From assembly GCA_032690845.1 (NCBI GenBank), contig CM064422.1:4960001-5024000 (forward strand): a stretch of DNA of 64,000 bases, written 5' to 3'. Positions 43,838-55,089 of this stretch are shown here, in pieces. Below the pieces are notes generated by a model. It was not told the DNA's origin. It did no database searches and was given only the letters and a program-made list of their open reading frames with translations. Numbering within the stretch: the first letter of the stretch is position 1; each line of letters starts with the position of its first letter. This stretch comes from Eleusine coracana subsp. coracana (taxonomy: Eukaryota > Streptophyta > Magnoliopsida > Poales > Poaceae). A program made the position numbers and the translations under genes.

Positions 43838-44116
43838 GAGACGCTTGACAAACAAAATAGTTCATTCACCGAATAAAAATAAATTTTCAAAATAAGAGTA
43901 CGACAAGTGCTTATAGACAACACGGTGCACCACTCAAAAGATTGTAACTGTCACGACACTATCAGTCTATCACCAAACTACTCAAATTTAGGAGATTGAT
44001 GTTCCAAAACTGATAGTGCACGAAAGCACAGGCTTCAGTATTTGATCGGTGCAAGAATCTCCAACCGAGACCCCAGCTTCTCATCGGCGGTCTTCTCAGC
44101 CTCGATACGCAGCTTG
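43838..44116 (-). pseudogene. RPL13A 3'-end relic (last exon part plus 3'UTR)
   Basis: On the minus strand this reads KLRIEAEKTADEKLGSRLEI and LAPIKY then TGA, nearly the same as the end of the intact RPL13A at 48184-48327. The similarity continues into the 3'UTR (shared TTCATTCACCGA near 43861 and 48028) and stops abruptly at about 44116, inside exon 4 wording. The other exons and the promoter are missing. The relic is in the same orientation as the gene, 4.1 kb away. It is a partial segmental duplication, not a processed copy, because flanking genomic 3' sequence is included. Confidence 0.85.
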
Positions 44117-44156
44117 TGTTTCATGTAGAGGGCCAAAACAATAAATAAAAATTATT

Positions 44157-44229
44157 CGACTCCGCTGGGGATCGAACCCAGAATCTCTGGTTCCGTAGAC
44201 CAGCGCCTTATCCATTGGGCCACGGAGTC
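44157..44229 (-). tRNA. tRNA-Arg (anticodon ACG)
   Basis: A 73-nt cloverleaf on the minus strand. The acceptor stem GACTCCG pairs with CGGAGTC, and the discriminator is G. The D-arm contains TGGCCCAATGGATAAGGC. The anticodon stem CTGGT/ACCAG closes a 7-base loop CTACGGA with anticodon ACG. The T-arm is CTGGG-TTCGATC-CCCAG. B-box wording GGTTCGATCC is intact. No intron. The first anticodon base A would be edited to inosine, reading CGN Arg codons. Confidence 0.97.
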
Positions 44230-44356
44230 GTGTTGATGATAATAATCTGTACAGATCTGTAATATGACTCCTGTTCTTCTGTAGTACTCCGTAATACAGA
44301 ACCGAATACGCTCTTGTTGCAAAGAGAACCAAAAAAGTCAAAGCTGTGCGCCAGTT

Positions 44357-44384
44357 GTCGAGTGACATCGATTGAAACACAGCA
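44357..44384 (+). repeat. 28-bp perfect direct repeat, copy 1
   Basis: Begins GTCGAGTGACATCG and ends AAACACAGCA. It recurs exactly at 44844-44871, 487 bp away. No flanking similarity beyond the repeat was noticed. Confidence 0.85.
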
Positions 44385-44843
44385 CGAGTAGAACAGAACA
44401 CTGATACTGATGACGCCCGTTCTGTAGACTGTAGCCCATATAAGCTCCACAACATGGCACCGACGCAGATCACGCCGCCGCTCGCCTCTTCAGATCTAGT
44501 GCACTTCGTCGATCCGCGCCAGCTGACAGCTGTTGATAGCAGGGGAACCGATCAAGTTCTCGAGGCCAGTCGCGTGCGAAAAAAAAAAAAGAACAAGTAA
44601 AAATTGCTGGTCACTCGCCAAGTCACCATAGCTAAGCTTGCTGCCTTGCTCTGCTTCTGTCGCCGAGTGAATTCCCCTCCCATTCGTTCGATGTATCTCC
44701 GCAATCCGCATGCTGTTTCCAGTTCAAGTTTCTCACCAAGAGCCGACGAGGCACGGCGGGGGGTGGCGAGGCTACCAGCAACAGACAGCATGTTTGTGCT
44801 CCTCGCCGCGCGGCATGGTGAGGCACAGGCAAGAGCAGCTCGA

Positions 44844-44871
44844 GTCGAGTGACATCGATTGAAACACAGCA
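44844..44871 (+). repeat. 28-bp perfect direct repeat, copy 2
   Basis: Exact second copy of 44357-44384. The 487-bp offset could mark a lost intervening element or a template-switch event. Confidence 0.85.
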
Positions 44872-45013
44872 TGTGTGGCGATATGATTGCATTGTCTCAC
44901 GCGATGCCCGTCACCGCCGCCGCCGATGTTATGGCTTAGCTTTCCTCCCGCACAAACTGATGCGCAGGGGCTGGTGACGAGCGGGTGGCCGCGACGAGGG
45001 CGCCATCTAGGAT

Positions 45014-45071
45014 GGTCGGAGTTTGGTTCCCCGACCCTGGGGTGGTCGGTATTTCATTTACCGACCACCCC
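45014..45071. repeat. Tandem hairpin unit, copy A
   Basis: Two adjacent stem-loops. 45014-45036 has GGTCGG...CCGACC. 45039-45071 is a perfect 13-bp stem (GGGGTGGTCGGTA with TACCGACCACCCC) around a 7-base loop. A close copy lies at 46728-46786. Confidence 0.85.
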
Positions 45072-46727
45072 CTGAAGTTGGATTAGGATCGAGCGGCTCG
45101 ATAGAAGGCGGGTAGGCGACTGGGAGAGGTACGGGCCGAGTACGTCACGATAATCTCGGCCCACCTGTCATGGGGGCCCAAATTCTAACGCCCGCAATGT
45201 GTCATCACGACTCACGACGTTGAAGAAAATCCTTAGCGCTGATGTGTGTTTCGCTTTTGCATCTGACACTTAGCTTTAATGTACTTTGCACAAATTTTAC
45301 TACCACCACACAACGCGAAGACAACATCGAGTTTCCTGGAGAGTATTCGGTTGTGGCATGAGTGTGAACTTGCAGACTCGAACTCCATTCACAAGCTTTT
45401 CCCCTGAAACTGCTTAGCCAACGACCCAACGTGCTCTGAGTCAGAATGACCCGAAGTCCAAAGTGCCACTGTTATCTGTGTGCAGCTTCAGCAATAAGCA
45501 TCTCACGTTCCCTAGCCAAAAAAAAAAAAAAAAGTATCTCACGCATTTTGTGTTCTACCTACGCGATGCTCTGACAAGTGCGATTGCGTACGATGACAAA
45601 AGCAATAACCTTCGGCCTTCGCTACGTTCACGGTTCAGGATTCATTGAGGCGCTGAATTCAGGATTCTTTTTACATTCCTTTTCCCAATGTTGTTCTGGA
45701 ATCTGTGAATGGAGTTCATGTTCAGAAACACGCATGAATGCCTGCTGAAATTACCAGGAGTTCGGAGAAATGCGCATGAATGCCGGACGGAATCCAGGAA
45801 GCAATTCAGAAATTCAGTGAGCGTTCGCTTCTTTTGTCCTGGCAGTCACTGTCACACGTTCCGTCTGTCTACGCATCAGCAGCGTGCGCGTACCTCGTAT
45901 GCTTCTCGTCGGGTCTGCTTGAATCATCAGCTCACAAAAGCTGATGATTGGCTCGTTTTTCTCACCTACGGTTCCTCCCTGGATTTTTCATTCTTCGCCG
46001 CTTACCGTCTTAACTGGCAAGCTCGGAGGCCAGCCCCAAGCCGCCGAGACACCAACCACCACGATTCACCTCGAAGGAACCCAGCCCAGGGGATCCATTT
46101 TGCCAGTTCTGGCCGCCGGTGAACTCCGCACTGCGTCGATTTGGGGCCAGTCTTGTCGTCACATGGCCACTTCGCTCAGTATGCAGCATCGCCAGCACCC
46201 GAGCTCCCTTTCCGTTCTGCCCGCATCGCCTCGTCTTCCTTCTCGTCACATTACACCAACATCGTCATCGTTCCCATCTACATTGCGCGGATGAAGATGA
46301 AAGCTCGCCGTGCTTGAGGATCAGATAAACGAGGTCAGGCGAGACATGGCGGTCACCGAAGAACCAAACATTCCCGTCGTGTCACGCACCAGAGCTCAGT
46401 TGTGGTGGCCCTCGCTTCCGACTGGCCATGGGCTCACCCGCGGAGTCGCCATTGCTTCCTTTTCACCTCGCGCGTCATGCTTTCGTCATCCAGGCTTTGA
46501 GGCTTTTGTGGCCGCGCCGCGGTCGGCACAGAGCATGGCGAGCGCGGTCGACACCGAGGACGACGCGGCATCGATGTGTCTGCGTGCTGCGTCGCAAGGA
46601 GGATTGAACAGGAGATCAAAAGAGGTGCATCGAAACGAGGAGAGACGGGCACTGTGGAGAAGACGCTCTCTCTCACGGCAGAACCTCCCAGCAGCCGACG
46701 GACGGCGGCGCAGCGCCCGGCGAGGGG

Positions 46728-46786
46728 GTGGTCGCTATTTCGTTTCCCGACCGTGGGGTGGTCGGTACTTCATTTACCGACCACCC
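46728..46786. repeat. Tandem hairpin unit, copy B
   Basis: Same two-hairpin arrangement as 45014-45071. The second hairpin, 46756-46786, has a perfect 12-bp stem (GGGTGGTCGGTA with TACCGACCACCC) and a 7-base loop. The first hairpin has one arm changed (GGTCGC instead of GGTCGG). Confidence 0.85.
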
Positions 46787-46969
46787 TTGGGGTCATACTA
46801 CCCGTCGAATCAGGAACGAACGGCAGGATCTGAGTCGCCGTACCCGCTCGGAATATTTCTGTAATGGGCCCCCCTAGAAGAAGCCCAATCCTGATGTCGA
46901 ATAAAAAGAGCCCAATCCAACAGAACTGAAGAAGACTAGTACAGGTTTACAGGCCCATTACTCTCTCGC

Positions 46970-47351
46970 ACGGTAGCATCCCCGGCGGCACATCTCCGAC
47001 GCCGTCGCCGCCTCAGAGATGCCGTCACGGCGGCGGATGCGCCGTCCTATCCTTCCTCGTAGTCCTCCTATTCGCCACGCTGCTGCCCTTCTCCGCTGCG
47101 CACACTTCCTTCCCTATCCATTCGGCACAGCTAACATTTCGCAGTATCCCCTGACCGCTCCGCGCGTTCCCCTGCAGCGCTGTGAGGCGAGGACGCTTAG
47201 CGTCGGAAAGGAGCTGTTCGGCGAGACGATGCCGCTGCGCCAGGGCCGGCGGGTGTACAGGATCGACGGGCTGCGGCCCTCAGCATGGTACGAAGCCAAG
47301 ATCTCCTACCCGGCCTCCGTTATCAAAGTTTATCCCAGAACACAGATTTAA
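46970..47351 (+). pseudogene. Truncated gene fragment with signal-peptide-like start, unrecognised family
   Basis: One frame encodes a hydrophobic leader (VLSFLVVLLFATLLPFSAAH, about 47042-47101) but has no ATG in place. Another frame, from about 47160, encodes LFGETMPLRQGRRVYRIDGL then RPSAWYEAKISYPASV, which reads like real secreted or membrane protein wording, and then runs into an unrelated end (IKVYPRTQI, stop at 47349-47351). CATTTCGCAG at 47137-47146 could be a splice acceptor joining the two frames. The lack of a start codon for the leader frame and the abrupt end suggest a broken first part of a gene. The longest ATG frame (47019-47351) crosses both in a single reading. Confidence 0.45.
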
Positions 47352-48183
47352 ACCTCAATGGTGGATTGTATGGATCAACTCAGATCCAACGCGCAAGGGA
47401 CTGGTGCATGTAATTTCTAATCATGCAAATCTTGGAAATCATCCATGAGCTATACGTGTATGATTCATCATTTCCATCGTGTATTCACTTTTAGACTCGC
47501 ATGCTATATTGCTCGCTAATGCCACAGTTATCACCTGCAGAAAGTTTGGAACTTATAGAGAAATGCTGACCGTTTAAATTCAATGGAAGCGGACCAGAAT
47601 CGGGTCCCAAACGGGGCCTAAGCTGTTTGTTAGAATCTGGGGGCGACAAAATTTAGCACAGATGACTTAACATTTCTGTAGTAGAACCAAAACGCAAAGT
47701 TGTCCCGTGCCGTTACTAGCCAGATACAGTGAAACGAAAAGACTATTTTTTTCCGGTTGAAGGATAAATTCCACGACTATAGTTACACGGCAAAGACGCG
47801 TTAATGTGCGACTAATTTAGCTGCACAAAGATACAAAGATTTTGGCAAAATCAAAGATACACCAATTTTGGCAAAATCGAACAAAAGACACATAAATTGT
47901 AAGCTCACACACCAACTTGAGACCCTACACCAACCATACCATATAAGCTCGCACATCAACTAGACCCCACATCATAAGCTCACATATAACTTGGGACTTG
48001 GGTGACACATTTGAGAAACGAAATAGTTCATTCACCGACTAGAAAATTCTCAAAGAGTACCAGATGCTTATAACACGGTTCACCACTCAACGATTGCACT
48101 GTCACAACAGTATTACGAAACTACTTTTAAAATATGGGAGCAGATGTTCCACAAAACTGATAATGAACTAAAGCACAGGCTTC
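47352..48183. other. Intergenic, downstream of RPL13A
   Basis: AT-rich, no coding region. The part nearest 48183 is the RPL13A 3'UTR. Repeated wording AAGATAC...TTTTGGCAAAATC appears twice near 47835-47880, a short imperfect tandem repeat. Confidence 0.4.
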
Positions 48184-49733
48184 TCAGTACTTGATCGGCG
48201 CAAGAATCTCCAGCTGAGAACCCAGCTTCTCGTCAGCGGCCTTCTCAGCCTTGACACGCAGCTTCGCCAGTTGCTTCCTCCTCTCATACGCAACCTTGGC
48301 CTTCTCCTTCCTCTTCTCCTCAAGCTCCTGAAAGAACAGCGAGGTACCAAGTAAGAAATCATGAGCAGTGAAGTGTATTTTAACAATAGCAATTTATAGA
48401 ACATGACGCATAAGCAAGTTTCTAAAACAGCCATATTGATTCATGCAAGAAAACTTCCATCACAATATGAAATGTCACTATAAACTGTAGACTAGTGTAA
48501 ATGGCCTCAGAGATCTTGGTGGTTATGATCATCAAATGGGGGCACCCATCAAGAGTAGCAAATATTTTGATCACATCATAGGCTCATCACAAAAGACATC
48601 AGATACCTTTTGCTTTTCAGGGTAACAACATACAACACAGATAAGGAACCAGGAAATAAATCGAAGTAACATGGTGAGAATATCCACGAAATTATAATGG
48701 CAGGCTACTGATATAATTAATGTCATTACATGAAGGCATGGATTATCAAAGGAAAAGGACGTAACTATCAGAAATGGCTTGATTCTGTCAGAAGTAGCTG
48801 GTTGAGCAATCATTTTGAATAATCAGTGGGAATCCGATTGATTTTCTTCATCACTCAGAATCAAGCAACATTTCAGCAAAGCAAGAAATCAATTTCACAA
48901 ATGTGCCTACTGTAGACTACGAACACATGATGAACCACATAACACTACAAGGTTGAGTTATATAGCTCCAGAGTGAATTTAAGCAACCACATTAATTAAG
49001 ATTAGTACCTCCTACATCATGATACGAAGACAAGTGGTGCCAGAACACTTCTACAGAAGAAACGATCAGATAAAGGAAGAGAAAACATACCCTGATGGTG
49101 TCGTGGTAGTTCCATCCGACCTCCTTGGAGAGCTCGCCGAGAAGGCAGTACTTGTGACCAGGCTGCAGCCTCAGAACCCTACCAGAAGAACAGAGTAACA
49201 CCATCAGAACAGTGAACAATCACTAATCAATCGCATATCCGAGACAACGATAAAATGAATCACACGTACTTGAGTGCGTCAGGGATGACCATGCGCTTGG
49301 TCCTGTCGTACGGCGGCGGGACACCCTCGTAGGTCTTGAGCCTTGCCAGAGCGGCCTCTCCCCTCTTGGTCTTGTGCGGGATCATACTGTCAAATCAAAG
49401 CAGCAAGATTAGTAACCAAAAACATTATGAGGAAGGAAGCATAAGAAGAACGAGACCATACCCGCGGATGGTGCGCCAGAGGATCTTGGCGGGGGCGCGG
49501 AAGTGGATGGGCCCGTGAGACGGCTTGGTGTTCATCCTCTTGCGGAGGAAGCGGAGGTACTTCATCTTCTGGCGAACGAGACCGCCGGACATGCAGATCT
49601 CCTCGCAGCGGACCACGACCACCTTCTGCCCGTTGAGCAGCTCCTTGGCGATGATGGAGGCCAGGCGGCCGAGCATGTGGTGGCGTGCGTCCACCACGAT
49701 GCGCCGCGCGCACAAGCCAGAGCCGGAGACCAT
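48184..49733 (-). CDS. RPL13A: 60S ribosomal protein L13a (uL13)
   Basis: Predicted 206-aa cytosolic large-subunit ribosomal protein, the usual family length. Exons: 49462-49733, 49270-49386, 49091-49178, 48184-48327; all phases close with GT/AG. The start is [20 protein letters not shown]. Family blocks: [93 protein letters not shown], and a basic helical C-terminus ending EILAPIKY. The promoter has telo-boxes and site II motifs. The last exon and 3'UTR are duplicated as a relic at 43838-44116. Confidence 0.97.
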
Positions 49734-49773
49734 CGCGCCTGACCTTCTTCCGCTTACCTGTGGCGGCGGCGGC

Positions 49774-49920
49774 GGTAGGGTTTGGAGTGGGGGTGGAGGC
49801 GGAATGGAGTGGCGGCCTGGGGCTAGGGTTTCTTATTTATAGGCGGTATCGGTTAGGGTATCTGCTCGCGCTTGGTATTGGGCCGGGCTGTTGGCTCTCT
49901 TCGTTTTCAGGCCCAACACG
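49774..49920 (-). promoter_or_regulatory. RPL13A promoter with telo-boxes, TATA and site II elements
   Basis: In gene orientation: telo-box AAACCCTA twice (TAGGGTTT on plus at 49776-49783 and 49824-49831), a TATAAATA box (plus 49834-49841) about 100 bp above the start codon, and site II GGCCCA/TGGGCC motifs (49879-49884 and near 49911). This combination is characteristic of plant ribosomal protein genes. Confidence 0.75.
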
Positions 49921-50529
49921 CTTGCTAAAGGATGGTTTCTAGCTATTTTTTTCTTTCCCTTTCTTCTTTCTGCTAGTTCCCGTTAGGAATATTTTTTTTA
50001 AAAAAAACGTTCTCCTTAGGAATGTGCAACATTTTTTTGTTAAATCGTATTAAATCAGTTTTAAAGTATTTCCCATGACTGGGTAGTCCAAGAAAGCTTG
50101 GGTGCGCCTAAAGTCGTGTGCAATACAGTGGGGAAATTGTTTCATTTTTTAAGCATACAGTTTCTTTTTTCTTTGGCCTGGCAAAATATGATGCAGTAAT
50201 AGTGCAGGTGCAGATCTTTAGAATACTTGAGTACAGCGCTGCAGTGAACGAGCAGCAGTGCAGTAGGATTGGTATTACAGCTATTGTGAATGTAGTAACA
50301 GCCTAAAGAAATGCAAAGATAAGTGAAAAAACAGAGGACGGAATTGCAAAAAGTTCAAAATTCTGAGACTCTTCCACTCCATTCATTCATTTGATAGCTC
50401 TGCTAGAGCCTGCAGATGTTTGATCATACAAAAATTCTGTAATTTTATATGTACAAGCTTCAGTGGCCAGAGTCTTCATTCAGGACCAGTGTAGTACTAT
50501 TGAACCCCCGTACAGGGATTTAGGGAAGT
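49921..50529. other. Intergenic between RPL13A and the FCP1-like gene
   Basis: AT-rich. Upstream sequence of RPL13A on the left; 3'UTR of the FCP1-like gene on the right (about 50330-50529). No gene. Confidence 0.4.
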
Positions 50530-53201
50530 TCAAGCATAGCAAGTTAAGGGGACGGCCCCTTCATCAGCAGCTGCGTTCTTTTTATCAGCAATTTGAGCAT
50601 AAAAGTTCCAATGCGGATCACTTTCAGTAATGAAAGGTTGACCGAATGGATTATTGCGAACATAAGACTCAACATCACCTGTAGCAGCCAGGTTCTGGAG
50701 ATACACGCGGAGATCTCCACCGGGGCCTGCTTGATAGAAATGCAATGTATCATGAAGAAGTTAAGGTAGAGCATCCCTAGTAGTAGGAGGATAAGGACAG
50801 AGCATGTACCCAATGAATTGTCATTCCAGTTCAGATAACTGTAGACGCGAGGAAAAATTGCAGTATGTGGCTGCACAAGTTGAACATGAAAAGAGTGTGT
50901 CAAATTCAATATAGGTGCACACACTGAAAAAAATGGGCGACATAGAAGAGGTTGACAAATATACAGGATTGAGCAAAGCTTTGTAAGGAGAATCATCCAC
51001 AAGTAATGTATTTGAAGGTGAGTAGGCCCCCTCTTCCCACGGAAGATCAGGTTCTTCTTTATTCCACAATTTCCTCAATTCCTTCAGCATTAACGGTTTG
51101 TGCTTGTTCTCCAATGTTTTGCATCCGGTAAATGTGCATTTGGACATGTCCTGCCCATTTTAAGGTTATACACATATTAGAACCAAAGAAAGACTCAAAA
51201 GAAAAGGAATAAGCACCTTTTCGTTTACCTACCCAACAAAATAATAGGCGTGGTCTGAAATCTCTCATAACGATATTAACCACCGAAGCCACATTTTCTC
51301 TGGACAAATCAGAATTTCATAATAAGTACAAAGTAATGAAGTATACCAAAGCAGGAAAGCAAACGAAGGAAAAAGAATGAGAAGAAACCATACCTTTTTC
51401 TTGAGGACCATACACCCAGGTCGAAATTCAAGGAACAAAATTTGAGAAAATCATCACAGTAAGGCCTTCGAAAGACTAATAACAGCAGGTATATCAGTTT
51501 ATACTTAATATAAAAAATCAGTGTTGTTTCAAATAATAGGTAGAGGCAATAACTTAACAAATTTTACCTAATCTTCCTCGAACCTTGGCATCGGCCATAT
51601 GAGCATTGTGGTAGTCTTGGTTGATATCTGCAAGTAAACCGTTAAGATCTAGGATAAGAAGTTTTCTCTTTGGAACTCCTATGAAGGAGCGTCTTTGTGC
51701 AAATACAACTTTTAGCTTTTCCACGTATGCCTCAGCCAAATTGGAGGGGCTGAGGCAGCTAGTCTTGTCATTTTCTGAGCATGCTACATCTTGCTCTTGC
51801 AGTTTATTTCTCTCAGTAACGGTACTGTCCAAATTCACACTTTCTTCTTCTTTTGTCATTGCATCATCCACCAAAACAGAGTTAATCATGAGAAGACATG
51901 AAGGATTTTCCTCAGAAAACGTTACCACCAAACCTGAGCCATCAGAACCATTTAGCAAAGGACAATCCTGCAGCATAATTTCCTTGCAACGATCACACCT
52001 TTTCCTTCCTTTCCTTTTCTTTCTCTTCTTCTTTTCTTCATTTGAGATGCTAGAGTAAATAGAAGCTCCATTTCCATTTTCCATGTGTTCTTCTGATTTC
52101 TGCAGAGAACTACAGTTGGGAGATGTTCCTTCTGAGTTTTCTGACAAGTTAGTTTTTCTCATCACTGGGCATTCTGGTTCTTCATTCTGATCATTCAGAT
52201 CAGTATTAGCATTTCCAGATGCAGAGGAATTATCACACCGAGATCTTACATCAAATTGCTCAAAGAACTTAGCCCTTAAGGCTTCAATTCCTCCAACAAA
52301 ATTCTCGCGGGAAAGAGAATAGCTGGCAGCATCATCTAGTGAATAAACTGTTGTTGTCTTATTTTCAGCTTGGAAATTTCTCTTTGTTTCATTTGAATTA
52401 ACTATCTTCTTGGTTGTTGTTTGTGGCAAACTGACACTCGAATGTGCTAAATCTGCTTCCAAGCTGCGTCCTCCTCCTTGAATTGAAACTATATCTGATA
52501 CACAGTTAGTGGTACCGAAATTAAAACCCACGGAAGTACCACGAAACAAAACAGAAATTATAACGATTCCTCATGAAAATGTGTAACATAAACCATTTTT
52601 AAATGCCGGCTAAATGTGTAGAACAATGATCAAACGTGTAGAATACCACTTCCAAGGGTGGCAGTCATTATGAATGTAGAAAGGGAAAAGGTAATCTGAA
52701 CGTACGTGGTCCGAGTCTCCGAGATTAAACGTGTAAACAATGACCAAACATTCCGAAGCATCCAAGATATCAAACAATTCAAGCAGAAATTCAAGCATTA
52801 CGGCAACATATGCTACTGTTGAGGAGGACGCAGACGCAGCTGAAGGGTCGTGAAATTTTCACCAAACACAATGCCAGCGGTAACACCGCGCGGCACCCAG
52901 AGCAAGGCCAAGGCGGAGCCGGCATACCTGAAACATGCGCTTCCGGACTCTTCGACGCCTCCGCCGCCGTCTTGGCAGCCCTATCCCGGCGGCGCCGCCG
53001 CCGGCGACGGTTTCTACGCCTCGATGATGACGACGAGGCTGCTGCGGCGGCGTTCCCCTGCTCGGTGCTTCCCCGCTCCGCGGCCAGCACGTCCGAGCCG
53101 GGCCCCGTCGCCTCGGCGGCAGCAGCCGCACGACGCCGCCGCCGCCTCCGACGACGGTCCCGGCGCTTCGACGCATCACGCCTCGCCGGCGGCGGGTCCA
53201 T
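50530..53201 (-). CDS. FCP1-homology (NIF-like HAD) domain protein with DLNG active-site variant
   Basis: Predicted 597-aa protein from seven exons: 52928-53201, 51568-52494, 51394-51475, 51233-51299, 50965-51150, 50810-50870, 50530-50726; phases close. Residues 1-90 are extremely Arg-rich, in two runs separated by Ala/Ser, and may be a nuclear signal or RNA/DNA contact. The middle is disordered, with Lys-rich KKKRKKRKGRKRC and a nearby CxxC. The phosphatase-like domain spans about 368-560: LLILDLNGLLADI, RPYCDDFLKFC, LGVWSSR, NTLLVDDSPYKAL. Classical FCP1/SCP enzymes have DxDx(T/V); here the second Asp is Asn (DLNG), as in a plant subfamily I recall. Catalysis on an RNA polymerase II tail therefore cannot be assumed. 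The second conserved pair, VDDS, is present. The conserved C-terminus (FITESDPHWNFYAQI) is typical of that plant group. Confidence 0.85.
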
Positions 53202-54472
53202 CCGGATCTGGCGCCCGGAGGAGTACCAAAAGTGGAAAGGATTTTAGGAGCGGAGGGAAGCGCGTCTGGGCACAAGTCAGTGCACGGCAAGCATGGCGCG
53301 TGAAAAGCCCCCGAGCTGACCCCGTGCGCTTCTCCCGACGGAGGGTGCAGATGCAGTGTCAGGCCGAGGCGACGGGTTCGATGCCTTCGTGCTACGGGCT
53401 GGTTTTTCTCCCGGTGCTTCCGTGTCCGCTGGGCTTCTGGATTTGAACTCTGACTATGCGGGAATATGTCCTTTGCTTAGGTACGACGGTTAAACCTGTC
53501 ATGATACGGACAAAGGTGATAAGATAAATAATAATAATAAAAATCATATGAGGTTCTCATATTAAATAACATTATAAATAAAATATATTTTAACATATTA
53601 AAGATCAAATATACAATAATGTTATATACACATAATAAATCATAATAAATTTATGCGATCATATAATATGTATAGTTCTTATACAATACTATGATGCAAT
53701 ATCAAGATTTATAGCCACTACGATTTCTATTATATTAGTTCTTTAATACGAAAATAAACAATTATAATACTTTTAATTTTCTCAAATTTCTTATGTTGTC
53801 CTTTTATAAGGAATTGACCAAAATCTTAGCGATCAATCTCTGTAGTGGTCATTAACAACAAGTTTTATTTAACACATTTTAAATAGACATGTTATGTTGA
53901 TCTCAGATAGTCAAATTAGTCACTCACTACTAAGAAACATATCTTTAACTAACATGTAACTCGTCCTAAATCGATCCATGCTAAGGAGACCACGACTCTT
54001 TCTCTCTCACACACACATGCATATTCATAAGGCTAGTGATCAAGACTGTGCAGGATCATCTTAAAAGCTATTAATATATCCCTTGTATGGTATAGTAGAT
54101 GTAACGATGAAGATCTCTATCGCTACTATGAATGCTTCCTCGAGGAGGCACGAGTATTCGCTTGCCTCATAATTTTGTTATCTAGGGTTTGAGTCATGTC
54201 TTATATTGTTTTTCACGTGATGAGACTAAATCAAAATCTTTTTGTTTATATTTTGTTTAAATTCATGTGAAATATGTGCCATTTAGTATCATAACAAGAT
54301 TGTTCTTATTTAACATATTTTAATCAATACGTGTAGATAATGAAGAACCAAAGGCTAACAAATTTAAGTAGCACAACAATGAACAAAAGATACTAGGGGG
54401 TTTGGTAGCTCGCAATAGGGAGATGCAAGTCCAACAGATGCACTTGGGTGTGATTGGTAGCTTGAATATTTA
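53202..54472. other. Intergenic, very AT-rich
   Basis: The first 250 bp form the GC-rich promoter and leader of the FCP1-like gene. The rest is AT-rich (ATAATAATAATAAAA near 53530, repeated ATAATAAAT and ATATAAT words) with no gene. ACACACACATGCATATTC near 54010 is a short microsatellite-like run. Confidence 0.4.
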
Positions 54473-55054
54473 GGGTCTCTTTGGTATAATTTGGGTAAAA
54501 ACAGCTTATGTTACTATTTATATATGGTATTTATTATAGCCACAATAGCATGAGTGGGGATAAGCGGCAAATACCCGCTTGTCCGGATTGTAAAAAAACA
54601 GCTTCGTGCTACAGTGTACTTAGTGAGCTGAGCCATAAGCAGTCTGATAAGATGCACCAAAGACACCTTTATTATAGACATCAGGACAATACCTCTCTTA
54701 GTTATTAAAATAAAAAAAACTCTCTTAGTTATTAAAATACTCTCTTATTTTGAGTAAAAATTATTGTCCTGAATTGCTAGCAATGTATTTTTTTATTTAA
54801 TACTCTTATAACTTTGAATAACTAAATACTCTATTATAATGTACTGAATTGCTGTTCATTACGGAAAGCTAAAGAAAAAAGAGGTCCGACCCAACATTTT
54901 CTTTCCTCAATTCTTCTGAAATCAGCACCATAGAAAACTTTCGTTTATTTTTTCTTTGCTCCATTCTTCCATTTCAAAGGTATGAACGGCATATTGTACT
55001 ATAGAAATTGGATACTTCATTTTTTTCTCAAAAATCCTTCAATCCAAAGGAGCC
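54473..55054. mobile_element. Harbinger/Tourist-like MITE, TSD TTA
   Basis: Ends GGGTCTCTTTGGTAT and ATCCAAAGGAGCC (reverse complement GGCTCCTTTGGAT), flanked by TTA at 54470-54472 and 55055-55057. The CTTTGG-type termini with TTA duplication match the Tourist style. 582 bp, AT-rich core, no ORF of note. Confidence 0.6.
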
Positions 55055-55089
55055 TTAAACTTCAAATAGGTTCAATAAATTCACATATA

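Larger units (their letters stand above)
44230..46969. other. Intergenic patchwork with short repeats, no gene supported
   Basis: Several open frames exist, but none has a recognisable domain or plausible start context. The stretch contains a 28-bp direct repeat (44357 and 44844), two hairpin repeat copies (45014-45071 and 46728-46786), A runs at 44580 and 45517, and GC-rich blocks at 44750-45020 and 46480-46760. Confidence 0.4.

Noticed and set aside
46310..46864. 184-aa plus-strand ORF
   Set aside because: Atypical composition; it runs through the hairpin repeat copy B and has no recognisable family.
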